NCBI GenBank assembly: GCA_015655075.1
Contig: JAATFT010000086.1
Location: 1 to 37,174, forward strand
DNA length: 37,174 nt
DNA from: Clostridiales bacterium
GTDB taxonomy: Bacteria; Bacillota; Clostridia; Lachnospirales; Lachnospiraceae
Direction of reading: 5' to 3'
Shown here: one piece after another, positions 17,257 through 24,350 of the stretch
Position numbering within the stretch: position 1 is the first letter of the stretch
Layout: each line of letters begins with the position of its first letter
Position numbers and translations under genes: made by a program
Notes under the pieces: model-generated
The model's input: the letters and a program-made list of their open reading frames with translations, nothing else
What the model was told of the DNA's origin: nothing
The model's database searches: none

Positions 17257-18084
17257 CTAATTAACAACCTTAACCATACTGTGGCGCACCACGGTATCCT
17301 TGTACATATAGCCCTTCTGAAATTCTTCCGCTACCAGATTTTCCCCTTGTTCCGGATCTTCTGCATGCATTACCGCATTATGGAAATTTGGGTCAAAGGT
17401 CTTGCCTACTGCTTCAATGGATTTTAAACCTGCCTCGGTTAATACGGTTACCAATTGCCTGTAGATTTTTTCTATACCTTGGGCAAAGGCGCTTTCCTTT
17501 TCTTCATCGGTAATGACCCCCAAGCCTCTTTCAAAATTATCAATAACAGGAAGAACTTTTTCAATAATATCTCTGGCACCAATTTCAAACATCTGGGCTT
17601 TTTCTTTCTCTGAGCGCTTGCGGTAATTATCAAACTCAGCCATGGTTCTTATCAGCTTGTCGTTTAACTCTTCAATTTTTAAGTCTTTCTTATCTTTTTT
17701 CTCCTTCTTATCCTTCTTAAAGAAAGTTTTTGGGGTTTTTGCTTCCTCCGCTGTTTCTTCACTTTTGTCTTCCATACCAAAGGCATTGTCTTTGGCATGG
17801 CCAGTGACATTGCTTTGGGCATTACCGTCATCTTCCGTGTCAGGATTATCCCCTTCGCATCCGGCATCTCCTTGCGTACCTGCTTCCCTGCCATCCTCTC
17901 TTTCCTTAATAACCGCTGTTTCCTCGTTATCCGACGCTTCCTTGCACTCTGCTGCTTTCTCCATATCCGCTGCCTGCTTATCTGCCGCTTTGTCTGTATT
18001 TACAGAGCCTTCCCTCCCGGATGCAATGTCCTGGTTAACACCATCTTCTATATTCTCTTCCACAGAATTCTTCTTATCCTCCAC
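17257..18084 (-). CDS. grpE: GrpE nucleotide-exchange factor with long acidic N-terminus
   Basis: A 275-residue GrpE, the ADP-release factor for DnaK. Residues 1 to about 110 are low-complexity, rich in Glu, Asp, Ala and Lys; the GrpE domain begins near IEELNDKLIRTMAEFDNYRK, continues through VLPVIDNFERGL and ends with the beta-domain KGYMYKDTVVRHSMVKV. Typical GrpE is about 180-210 residues, so the extension is unusually long. The start is GTG (18082-18084) with AAGGTGG before it. It lies 22 bases after hrcA. Confidence 0.95.
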   Translation of the reverse strand: MEDKKNSVEENIEDGVNQDIASGREGSVNTDKAADKQAADMEKAAECKEASDNEETAVIKEREDGREAGTQGDAGCEGDNPDTEDDGNAQSNVTGHAKDNAFGMEDKSEETAEEAKTPKTFFKKDKKEKKDKKDLKIEELNDKLIRTMAEFDNYRKRSEKEKAQMFEIGARDIIEKVLPVIDNFERGLGVITDEEKESAFAQGIEKIYRQLVTVLTEAGLKSIEAVGKTFDPNFHNAVMHAEDPEQGENLVAEEFQKGYMYKDTVVRHSMVKVVN

Positions 18085-18106
18085 TTTTTAACCACCTTTC
18101 CTTATG

Positions 18107-19135
18107 TTAGGTCTTTTTTCTAAATAAGTCATCCAACTGCACCATAAGTGTATGCAGTGTACTCACTACTTTTTCGTAATCCATCCTTTTGGGGCCGATA
18201 ATACCAATCTTACCATAAACTCCATCCTCAATTTCATAAGTAGCAGTAACCACAGAGCAGTCCTTCATAGCTTTCACCGCTGTTTCGCTGCCGATATATA
18301 CCTGGATTTTCCCGCTATCCGCACCTTCCGTTTTATTCATGAATTCCGTAAGCTGTTCCTGCTCTTCAAAGGTTCCTATTAATTCGGTTATTTTATCCCT
18401 ATCATTTAATTCCGGATATTTTAGTATATTCGTGGCACCGCTGGTATAAATTTCAACTTCTTCCTCTTCGCTGATAGCCTGTGCAATGGCATCTAAAATA
18501 TTACTTACCAGATTGCCGTAAGTTCCTGCCTGTTCTTTCATTTTCTGAATAATCGCCATATTAATTTCCGCTAAATCCAATCCTTGGAGAAAGGTATTGA
18601 ATACGATATTCAGCTTTAACAAAAATTCTTTATCTATTACTTCCGCAATAGAAATCATTTTATTCTTAACAATATTGCCTTCCAGAACAATAATTGCAAG
18701 CAGATTATCGGCTTCCACTTCCGTTAATTGTATGAACTTGACTTTTTTACTCCTGTACTGGGGCTTTGTTACTAAGGAAGCATAATTGGTATTAACCGCC
18801 AGCAGCTTAGCAACCTGCTTTAACAGGGAATCAAGCTTATCCGCTTTCTCGATAAACAGCTCTTTCATATATTCAACTTCCGAAGTTTTATCCTTTAGCA
18901 TGGTATCTACATACAAACGGTAGCCTTTGTCAGATGGAATACGTCCTGCAGAGGTATGGGGCTGAATAATGTAACCAAGTTCCTCTAAATCTGCCATCTC
19001 ATTTCTTATAGTAGCGGAGCTTAGATTCAAATCGGTATATTTTGAAATTGTCCGTGATCCTACAGGCTCACCTGTTTCCAGATAATTATGGATAATTGCC
19101 TGTAATATCTTCAATTTTCTATCATCCAACTGCAT
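18107..19135 (-). CDS. hrcA: Heat-inducible transcription repressor HrcA
   Basis: A 342-residue HrcA, which binds CIRCE operators and represses the dnaK and groE operons until heat occupies GroEL. The N-terminal winged helix has VGSRTISKYTDLNLSSATIR and NEMADLEELGYI, then HTSAGRIPSDKGYRLYVD; the GAF-like and dimer regions follow. It is the first gene of hrcA-grpE-dnaK-dnaJ and has a CIRCE site 26 bases upstream, so it controls itself. AGGAGGAG precedes the ATG. Confidence 0.97.
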   Translation of the reverse strand: MQLDDRKLKILQAIIHNYLETGEPVGSRTISKYTDLNLSSATIRNEMADLEELGYIIQPHTSAGRIPSDKGYRLYVDTMLKDKTSEVEYMKELFIEKADKLDSLLKQVAKLLAVNTNYASLVTKPQYRSKKVKFIQLTEVEADNLLAIIVLEGNIVKNKMISIAEVIDKEFLLKLNIVFNTFLQGLDLAEINMAIIQKMKEQAGTYGNLVSNILDAIAQAISEEEEVEIYTSGATNILKYPELNDRDKITELIGTFEEQEQLTEFMNKTEGADSGKIQVYIGSETAVKAMKDCSVVTATYEIEDGVYGKIGIIGPKRMDYEKVVSTLHTLMVQLDDLFRKKT

Positions 19136-19161
19136 CTAATCTCCTCCTGGTTTTTTGATTG

Positions 19162-19188
19162 TTAGCACTCACTTGAATAGAGTGCTAA
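19162..19188. promoter_or_regulatory. CIRCE operator upstream of hrcA
   Basis: TTAGCACTC, 9 bases, GAGTGCTAA: an exact match to the CIRCE consensus bound by HrcA. It lies between the hrcA promoter and start codon. Confidence 0.97.
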
Positions 19189-19201
19189 TATCTTTATACA
19201 T

Positions 19202-19230
19202 AAAATAGCACTATCAATTTACTTTGTCAA
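19202..19230 (-). promoter_or_regulatory. Sigma-A promoter of the hrcA operon
   Basis: On the minus strand TTGACA (19230-19225), 17 bases, TATTTT (19207-19202), placing transcription start just before CIRCE. The -35 is a perfect consensus. Confidence 0.85.
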
Positions 19231-19240
19231 GTGCTATTTT
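19202..19240. promoter_or_regulatory. Second CIRCE-half-like inverted repeat overlapping the hrcA promoter
   Basis: Perfect 11-bp arms AAAATAGCACT (19202-19212) and AGTGCTATTTT (19230-19240) flank 17 bases. The arms contain TAGCACT, the core of a CIRCE half-site, but the spacing is 17 rather than 9. The repeat covers both the -35 and -10 boxes. Confidence 0.6.
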
Positions 19241-19342
19241 TGATTTTTATTTGATTTTAATATTCTTATTATAAATGATTGCATTGACAATTATTCTATT
19301 TTTTTACTGCTTTAAAATAGTGAATTGCCCCATATACAATAG

Positions 19343-19390
19343 AATAAAACCGTCATGAAATTTTTACATTCACGCCGGTTTTATTTTATT
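19343..19390. terminator. Hairpin terminator between agr cassette and hrcA
   Basis: AATAAAACCG pairs with CGGTTTTATT around a 22-24-base loop, and T-rich sequence follows. It lies about 150 bases after agrD and probably ends the agr transcript. The rest of 19189-19539 holds the hrcA promoter and an SD-led 9-codon frame (19457-19428, MINKLAIYY) that I do not trust as a gene. Confidence 0.55.
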
Positions 19391-19539
19391 CTATATTTAC
19401 CCAATTTGCACCTTGATTCATTAGTTATCAGTAATAAATCGCTAATTTATTAATCATGCCTCCTCCTGGCTTTGGAAATACAAAGACCTTAAGGACAGGA
19501 AGAAAAATTCATTTCTATCAATATTTCCTAAAACGCACC

Positions 19540-19662
19540 TTACTTTTTTCTTAACCTTTCAGGCATTTCAGGTTCATAAAAGAACCATTTGCTCACACTT
19601 AAATTAGTTACCATTGCAACATTCAGTACAGCCACAGCTAAAATATTAAACACTTTTCTCAT
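19540..19662 (-). CDS. agrD: AgrD-like cyclic autoinducer peptide precursor with Ser in place of ring Cys
   Basis: A 40-residue peptide in the layout of AgrD pheromone precursors: an amphipathic/hydrophobic leader (MRKVFNILAVAVLNVAMV), a short core, and the acidic C-terminal recognition tail YEPEMPERLRKK. The core reads SKWFF just before YEP, the place where Clostridium and Listeria precursors carry a five-residue ring such as CFMFV or CLWFT. Here Ser24 replaces Cys and the peptide has no Cys at all, so a lactone rather than a thiolactone ring would form; Staphylococcus intermedius AgrD is a known Ser precedent. The ATG (19660-19662) lies inside the end of agrB, overlapping by 17 bases, with AAAGGAGG upstream. 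Confidence 0.85.
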   Translation of the reverse strand: MRKVFNILAVAVLNVAMVTNLSVSKWFFYEPEMPERLRKK

Positions 19663-20239
19663 TTAAAATTTCCTCCTTTTTCTTTTCATAGTAACCGATA
19701 ACTAACGAACCTGCAGTTGTTATGCCTGCCAGTTCTATATAAACTGCATAAGTCATTCTTCCCGCCAAATAAAAAACCGCAATAGCAGTTGAAAAAATTA
19801 AACATATTCCTATTACAATAATTTTAAACTTAGGCATGTCCATTTCTCTTATTGGTTTGTTTTTACTCTCAAGGGGAGAAATAAGCAATATGATAAGTAT
19901 TGATACCAGATATAGCACAAACAATTCATTGGAGGAACCAACCATTTTTCCGATATACATATTTAATAAATAACAGCTTAAAGTCACCAGGCAACAACTC
20001 CAATATTTTTTAGTATGATATCCTCCCGTATAACTTCTCATAAGAACAAGGCATACTAAAAATAATCCCGTTTCTATCAAGTCTCTTTTTATCATTGCAA
20101 AAACCAAAATTAATAACAAGGCAAAAACAGACGACAGTATTGTCTGGAGCCCATATATGTATAGCTCCTCATCTTCTTCTTTAGCAACTTTGTATTTTAC
20201 AAAAAAAGATGCCATACTTTTTGAAAGAAATAAAAGCAT
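19646..20239 (-). CDS. agrB: AgrB-like membrane peptidase that processes AgrD
   Basis: A 197-residue polytopic membrane protein. The catalytic region reads MRSYTGGYHTKKYWSCC, with His75 and Cys82 seven residues apart as in S. aureus AgrB (His77, Cys84). AgrB cuts the C-terminal tail of AgrD and joins the ring. About five or six hydrophobic segments follow or precede this region, and the C-terminus is charged. The longer frame opens 2 codons upstream, but GGAGGG touches that ATG; the ATG at 20237-20239 has correct spacing. It lies 48 bases after agrC and overlaps agrD. Confidence 0.9.
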   Translation of the reverse strand: MLLFLSKSMASFFVKYKVAKEEDEELYIYGLQTILSSVFALLLILVFAMIKRDLIETGLFLVCLVLMRSYTGGYHTKKYWSCCLVTLSCYLLNMYIGKMVGSSNELFVLYLVSILIILLISPLESKNKPIREMDMPKFKIIVIGICLIFSTAIAVFYLAGRMTYAVYIELAGITTAGSLVIGYYEKKKEEILNEKSV

Positions 20240-20287
20240 ACCCATCCCTCCTTTTTTTAATATAACATCTTTCCCTCTCTCATTGTC

Positions 20288-21631
20288 TTAATTGTAAAAT
20301 TTACGTCCTGAAATGTAATTTTCGTTCCCTTTTAAAGGTATCTGGGCCACAAATGTAAAAGTATTATTTTCAAATCCATAGGTAGAACTGCCGTTCATCT
20401 TTTTTACCACATATTCCATATTATTTAGACCAAATCCATGATTCTTGGCATCCTTCTTGCAGGTTTTTATTTTTCCGTTTTCATATTGGGGCTTGCGGCT
20501 GCTGTTGGTTATTGAGAAAATCAAATCAATCTTTTTGTATATTTTAATATTTATATAAACATCATTGCGGCCTTCTGAAATCAAACGCTCACATTCTTCA
20601 ATTGCATTGTCAAACGCATTTCCCAACAGCGTACATAAATACAATGGATTCAGTATTCCCTCTTCAAAATTTTCCGTCATGATTGAAACGGGAATCTTTT
20701 TTTTCGTGGCTATGTATTTCTTTTCATGGAGTATTGCGTCAACAACAGGATTATTTGTTTTTGCTATAACTACATTTTCTTTTAATTCCACCTCCAGCAG
20801 CTTTAAATACTGTTTCAGATCCTGTATCTTATTTTGTTCCGTTAAGGAGGACAGCACCAGTAAATGATTTTTAAAATCATGGTATAACTTATTTGCCCTG
20901 GTATAGGATTGCTTTAATTCACAAAAATATTGTCCCTGGAGCTTAACTTGTTGCTCCATTAATAAAACCTTATACTTTACCTGCTCGCTCTCATCTAACT
21001 TATTATAAATAAACAATAAGAATATATTAATAATCAATAAACCCAGTACGGTAAAATAAAGCAGTATTATTCTTTTGGGATCCAATGCCACATTCAATGA
21101 ATAATCAAATAGAAACAGCAATAAACAAACACTTATTATCGGCATCGCATAAAACAGCAGCATGTTTTTTAACGGTATTTTTTCTCTGTCTCTTTTCCAG
21201 AATGCGGATACGGAAAAAATAATGACGCACAACAATGTTTTGGAGATTACCGTTAGTATTGTATTAATCATGTTCATGTAATAAATCACGCTAAAATCAA
21301 CTTTCAAAATTCCTAAAGTTAATATATACACCAGATTGTCAACTATTACCAATAATATATTATATAAGACCACCAGAAATATTTTAACCCTGGTCTTACC
21401 TTCAAAAATATAGCTGCATGCAATCATTTCATAAACAGTTGAAATAATAAAAGCCAATCCGATTACCTGGGCAATATTACCGGCGCCTACGATTATTAAA
21501 AAATCCACAAATAATGCACCATAGTAAATATATTTAGGCCGTTCCTGCCTTCCGAGACAAACATCCAAAAAAAGAAACAACAGCCAGCTTTCAATTAATG
21601 TCGCTATATAACCGACTACTTCATAAAGCAT
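20288..21631 (-). CDS. agrC: AgrC-like sensor histidine kinase (GHKL/HPK10)
   Basis: A 447-residue sensor kinase. Six or so membrane segments fill residues 1-210, the pheromone-sensing part; a cytosolic helix leads to KLYHDFKNHLLVL with phospho-acceptor His251, then the GHKL ATPase with N box LLGNAFDNAIEEC and G box KNHGFGLNNMEYVVKKM. This matches AgrC-type kinases of the HPK10 class. It would sense the ring peptide made by the adjacent agrB-agrD and phosphorylate the response regulator encoded 4 bases upstream. The gene order differs from staphylococcal agrBDCA. Confidence 0.9.
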   Translation of the reverse strand: MLYEVVGYIATLIESWLLFLFLDVCLGRQERPKYIYYGALFVDFLIIVGAGNIAQVIGLAFIISTVYEMIACSYIFEGKTRVKIFLVVLYNILLVIVDNLVYILTLGILKVDFSVIYYMNMINTILTVISKTLLCVIIFSVSAFWKRDREKIPLKNMLLFYAMPIISVCLLLFLFDYSLNVALDPKRIILLYFTVLGLLIINIFLLFIYNKLDESEQVKYKVLLMEQQVKLQGQYFCELKQSYTRANKLYHDFKNHLLVLSSLTEQNKIQDLKQYLKLLEVELKENVVIAKTNNPVVDAILHEKKYIATKKKIPVSIMTENFEEGILNPLYLCTLLGNAFDNAIEECERLISEGRNDVYINIKIYKKIDLIFSITNSSRKPQYENGKIKTCKKDAKNHGFGLNNMEYVVKKMNGSSTYGFENNTFTFVAQIPLKGNENYISGRKFYN

Positions 21632-21635
21632 ACCA

Positions 21636-22340
21636 TCACCTCAGGAACCACAAAAAAGCTCTTTTTACTTCGCTTTTTCGGCTTTCGCTGATGGGGATCT
21701 TCTCTCCGCTTGAAAGTAGCAAATAATTTCCTTCTATGCCGGCAGTATATTTTAAATTTACAATATAGCTTTGATGGCACCGCAAAAAATCTTCTTTTAA
21801 GGTTTCTTCAATCGCATTTATTTTACCATAAAAGATTTCAATATTTTTTACGGTATGTATATCAATTACTCTCGCCCTACTTTCAAAATACAGAATATCG
21901 GAATAAAAAATCTTCATTGTTTTTCCCTTGGCGGAATACTGGAAATACTTCTGATTATCCTCCAGTTCCTTAAGGGCATCCTCAATTGCCATTAACAATT
22001 CTTTATGCATATTATCTTTCATAATATACCGGAATGCTCTGACTTTATATCCTTCAAAAATACTGTCCATATAGTTTGTTACGAATATTATGATGACCTG
22101 CTGATTCATTTCACGTATTTTATTGGCGACCTCTATCCCATTTATTGGTGTCATTTGAATATCCAGTAAAATAATATCAACCTGATTCTCCATCATCACA
22201 CAGTAATTAAGAAGCGTCCTTCCGTCCAGGAATATTTTTTTATTAATATAGTTTTTTGTTTCAGCACTCCATTCATCTAAAATTGACACAATAATATCTA
22301 ATTCATATTTCTGATCATCACATATTGCAATATTTATCAT
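21636..22340 (-). CDS. agrA: AgrA-like LytTR response regulator
   Basis: A 234-residue response regulator. The receiver begins MINIAICDDQ with acidic pocket Asp8-Asp9 and phospho-acceptor Asp60 in DIILLDIQM; Lys near VRAFRYIMKD completes it. The C-terminal LytTR DNA-binding domain follows (IFYSDILYFESRARVIDIH, then DFLRCHQSYIVNLKY). LytTR regulators bind paired direct repeats and are the partners of AgrC kinases. I start at the ATG 22338-22340, with GGGGAG upstream; a longer frame has no better site. It leads the cassette after a 200-base leader. Confidence 0.9.
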   Translation of the reverse strand: MINIAICDDQKYELDIIVSILDEWSAETKNYINKKIFLDGRTLLNYCVMMENQVDIILLDIQMTPINGIEVANKIREMNQQVIIIFVTNYMDSIFEGYKVRAFRYIMKDNMHKELLMAIEDALKELEDNQKYFQYSAKGKTMKIFYSDILYFESRARVIDIHTVKNIEIFYGKINAIEETLKEDFLRCHQSYIVNLKYTAGIEGNYLLLSSGEKIPISESRKSEVKRAFLWFLR

Positions 22341-22456
22341 GTTCCCATCTCCCCTCGCATGATCTATCAAGTATGTCGGTATAAATTTATCAGCAAAGTG
22401 ATTATCCAGCGTATTAATTAACTAAAACCATACGCTTCCAAAATACGTTTTTTATT

Positions 22457-22468
22457 GCGCGTCAGCGC
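22457..22468. repeat. GCGCGTCAGCGC palindrome in the agr leader
   Basis: A 12-base GC-rich imperfect palindrome that shares its GCGTCA core with elements at 14851-14893 and 34368-34408. A CTGGC-AA-GCCAG hairpin follows at about 22474-22485. Read on minus it is followed by AATAAAAAAC, with no T-run, so attenuation is only a possibility. Confidence 0.45.
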
Positions 22469-22502
22469 TAAATCTGGCAAGCCAGAGTCTCGTTCTAATC
22501 CT

Positions 22503-22532
22503 TCAGACCTTCTCTGGGAAAAGCATATACAT
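22503..22532 (-). CDS. Possible 9-residue leader peptide upstream of agrA
   Basis: AAGGAGG stands 3 bases before an ATG opening a 9-codon frame (MYMLFPEKV, then TGA). It lies immediately after the best agr promoter and about 160 bases before agrA, with GC-rich hairpins between. Small size prevents proof by composition; a leader peptide or chance site are both possible. Confidence 0.3.
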   Translation of the reverse strand: MYMLFPEKV

Positions 22533-22549
22533 AAACCTCCTTATTCTTG

Positions 22550-22578
22550 ATAGTATTAAGTTTAATATTACTAAACAA
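22550..22578 (-). promoter_or_regulatory. Candidate agr promoter and AT-rich repeats upstream
   Basis: On minus: TTGTTT (22578-22573), 17 bases, TACTAT (22555-22550). Just upstream (22580-22650 on plus) are two direct copies of ATTAATATTAATCA 18 bases apart, and a hairpin TTAGTATTA/TAATACTAA. These repeats could bind the AgrA-like regulator, but they do not match a known LytTR site well. The gap 22341-22787 contains no other convincing gene. Confidence 0.4.
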
Positions 22579-22682
22579 GATTAATATTAATCATCAAATT
22601 AATATTAATCACCAATACTAGTATTAGTATTAAGCCAAAACTAATACTAATAATGTTAATAAAACTAATTACAACATTAATT

Positions 22683-22711
22683 TTGACATTTTATGTCGAT
22701 TTTTTTACTAC
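22683..22711 (+). promoter_or_regulatory. Candidate promoter of the XRE regulator
   Basis: TTGACA (22683-22688), 17 bases, TACTAC (22706-22711). The -35 is embedded in a small palindrome GACAT-TTT-ATGTC. A second -10-like TATAAT at 22768-22773 has no good -35. Transcription from the first promoter would start in the first operator. Confidence 0.5.
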
Positions 22712-22717
22712 ACTTTT

Positions 22718-22737
22718 ATGCTACCAAATGGTAGCAT
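22718..22737. promoter_or_regulatory. XRE operator O1
   Basis: ATGCTACCA, AA, TGGTAGCAT: perfect 9-bp arms. It matches a second site 33 bases downstream and lies at the likely start of the XRE transcript, so autorepression is inferred. Confidence 0.7.
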
Positions 22738-22750
22738 TTTATTACTTATT

Positions 22751-22770
22751 ATGCCACCATTTGGTAGTAT
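22751..22770. promoter_or_regulatory. XRE operator O2
   Basis: ATGCCACCA, TT, TGGTAGTAT: the same 20-bp layout as O1 with one mismatched pair. It overlaps a TATAAT and ends 17 bases before the XRE start codon. Confidence 0.68.
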
Positions 22771-22787
22771 AATCAAGAGGTGATTTA

Positions 22788-23009
22788 ATGTATTTTGAAC
22801 AATTAAAGAATTTGAGATTGGATTCTGACAAAACACAGCAAGAAATAGCAGATTTGCTAAGCTGTAAGCGTGAAGTTTACCGAAGATATGAAAAAGGGGT
22901 ACGTGAAATTCCTGTATGGGCCTTAATTAAGTTGGCACAGTATTATGATGTTTCCCTTGATTATTTATTAGGCCTCACCTCTAAAAGAAAAAAATTTCCA
23001 GAAGAATAA
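22788..23009 (+). CDS. XRE-family helix-turn-helix regulator
   Basis: A 73-residue Cro/CI-type DNA-binding protein, essentially one HTH domain: LKNLRLDSDKTQQEIADLL, then SCKREVYRRYEKGVREIPVW and ALIKLAQYYDVSLDYLLGL. There is no ligand domain. It is divergent from the agr cassette across a 450-base gap and has two matched operators directly before it. It probably represses itself, and might also affect the agr promoter about 140 bases away. GAGGTG precedes the ATG. Confidence 0.9.
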   Translation: MYFEQLKNLRLDSDKTQQEIADLLSCKREVYRRYEKGVREIPVWALIKLAQYYDVSLDYLLGLTSKRKKFPEE

Positions 23010-23102
23010 TTTTTTATAATGAATCATGTTGTTTTATGTTATTTGATCCATAAAAAGAAATTCTTCAATGGATATGGGGAGTTATAATAATTAATTAAAG
23101 TC

Positions 23103-23132
23103 AGAGGGCTTCGGTTGAGTCCTCTTATTTTA
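23103..23132 (+). terminator. Terminator of the XRE gene
   Basis: AGAGGGCTT, loop CGGTT, GAGTCCTCT with two G-U pairs, then TATTTTA. It lies between the convergent XRE and hemW genes. Confidence 0.65.
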
Positions 23133-23138
23133 AAGGGG

Positions 23139-24299
23139 TTACTCCAATAAGAATCTCGCCATAACCATATTGCTCAAATCAATTCCCTTATCTGTCAAAT
23201 ATATTTTTCCCCTCTTTTCGTTTATAAGCCCTTCCAGCCTTGAGCGCTTTATAACATTTCCATAAACCTCCTGCACACTTTGCCCAAATTGCCTTGAAAA
23301 TTCACTTTTCTTTATTCCCCCGCTCATTCTAAGACCTAAAAACATGAACTCCTCCATCCGCTGATTTTTAGTCAGCTTCTTTATATCCTTACGTATATAC
23401 GGATAAAAATTATCCGTATGATTTTTAGAAAGCTTCAGATAAGCCTGCAGATCTTCTTCATTATGAAATCTCGTATGATTAAGAAGAGAGGCGGCTCCCA
23501 AACCCAGCCCTAAATATTCCCTGCCTGTCCAATAAACGCAATTATGTTTACATACAAAGCCCTTTTGGGCATAATTGGATATTTCATAACGATAATACCC
23601 CGCACTCTCTAAGTATTCTTTTGTTCTTCCATAAATCGTCCGGTCCAGCTCCTCGTCAAGGTCTTCTTCGCTATAACGTTCAAAGAAAGGAGTTCCTTCC
23701 TCAATTATCAAGCTGTATGCTGAAATATGCTCCGGCTCTATCGCAACTGTTTTTTCCAAAGTCCTTAACCAGCTATCCAGGGTTTGTCCGGGCAGGGCCG
23801 ATATCAAATCAATGTTTATATTCTGAAAGCCCAATTCCCTTGCAGTCTTATAATTATCCCGAAAGGTTTCAAAGGTATGGATTCTTCCTAAAAGCCGCAG
23901 CTGCCTATTGTCGGCAGATTGAAGGCCAATGCTTAAACGGTTGATTCCCGCCTTCTTATAAGAAAGTAGTTTATCCCCTGTCACCGTTCCCGGGTTTATT
24001 TCTATGGTAATTTCCGGTACGCCTTCTTTTCCTTCACAAAGGGTAAAGACCTCTCTGACGGCGCTTAGGATATCCGCAATAAACCGCCCCTCTAAAAAAG
24101 ACGGAGTACCTCCTCCGATAAAAATCGTCTTCACAAGATACTCCGCTCCTAATTGTCCGTAACTTTTTATTTCTGATATTAAAGCTTTTACGTATTCCCT
24201 TTTTGTGGCTTCATCCGCCGGGGCGGAGAGGAAATCACAATAATCACATTTCCTGGCGCAAAAGGGAATGTGTATATACAATCCTAAATCCTTTTTCAC
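23139..24299 (-). CDS. hemW: HemW-like radical SAM protein (heme chaperone)
   Basis: A 386-residue radical-SAM protein. The cluster motif CARKCDYCDF is CxxxCxxC followed by Phe, the HemW form rather than HemN, which has a further Cys. GGGTPSFL and the SIGLQSADNRQLRLLGRIH stretch follow, and the C-terminal HemN domain is present. HemW binds heme and is not a coproporphyrinogen oxidase despite older names. The frame opens at an ATG that touches GGAG; the GTG at 24297-24299, 9 bases after AAGGAG, is the better start. lepA-hemW is the old conserved order. Confidence 0.9.
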   Translation of the reverse strand: MKKDLGLYIHIPFCARKCDYCDFLSAPADEATKREYVKALISEIKSYGQLGAEYLVKTIFIGGGTPSFLEGRFIADILSAVREVFTLCEGKEGVPEITIEINPGTVTGDKLLSYKKAGINRLSIGLQSADNRQLRLLGRIHTFETFRDNYKTARELGFQNINIDLISALPGQTLDSWLRTLEKTVAIEPEHISAYSLIIEEGTPFFERYSEEDLDEELDRTIYGRTKEYLESAGYYRYEISNYAQKGFVCKHNCVYWTGREYLGLGLGAASLLNHTRFHNEEDLQAYLKLSKNHTDNFYPYIRKDIKKLTKNQRMEEFMFLGLRMSGGIKKSEFSRQFGQSVQEVYGNVIKRSRLEGLINEKRGKIYLTDKGIDLSNMVMARFLLE

Positions 24300-24350
24300 G
24301 TAAAACATCTCCTTAACTCATCTGCTTTGCTGTCAATTTGGGATTTATTT

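Noticed and set aside
19428..19457. Second short agrD-like peptide
   Set aside because: Only 9 codons, no YEP-like tail and no ring core, despite a good ribosome site.
23139..24299. Oxygen-independent coproporphyrinogen oxidase HemN
   Set aside because: The cluster motif is CxxxCxxC followed by Phe, which marks HemW.
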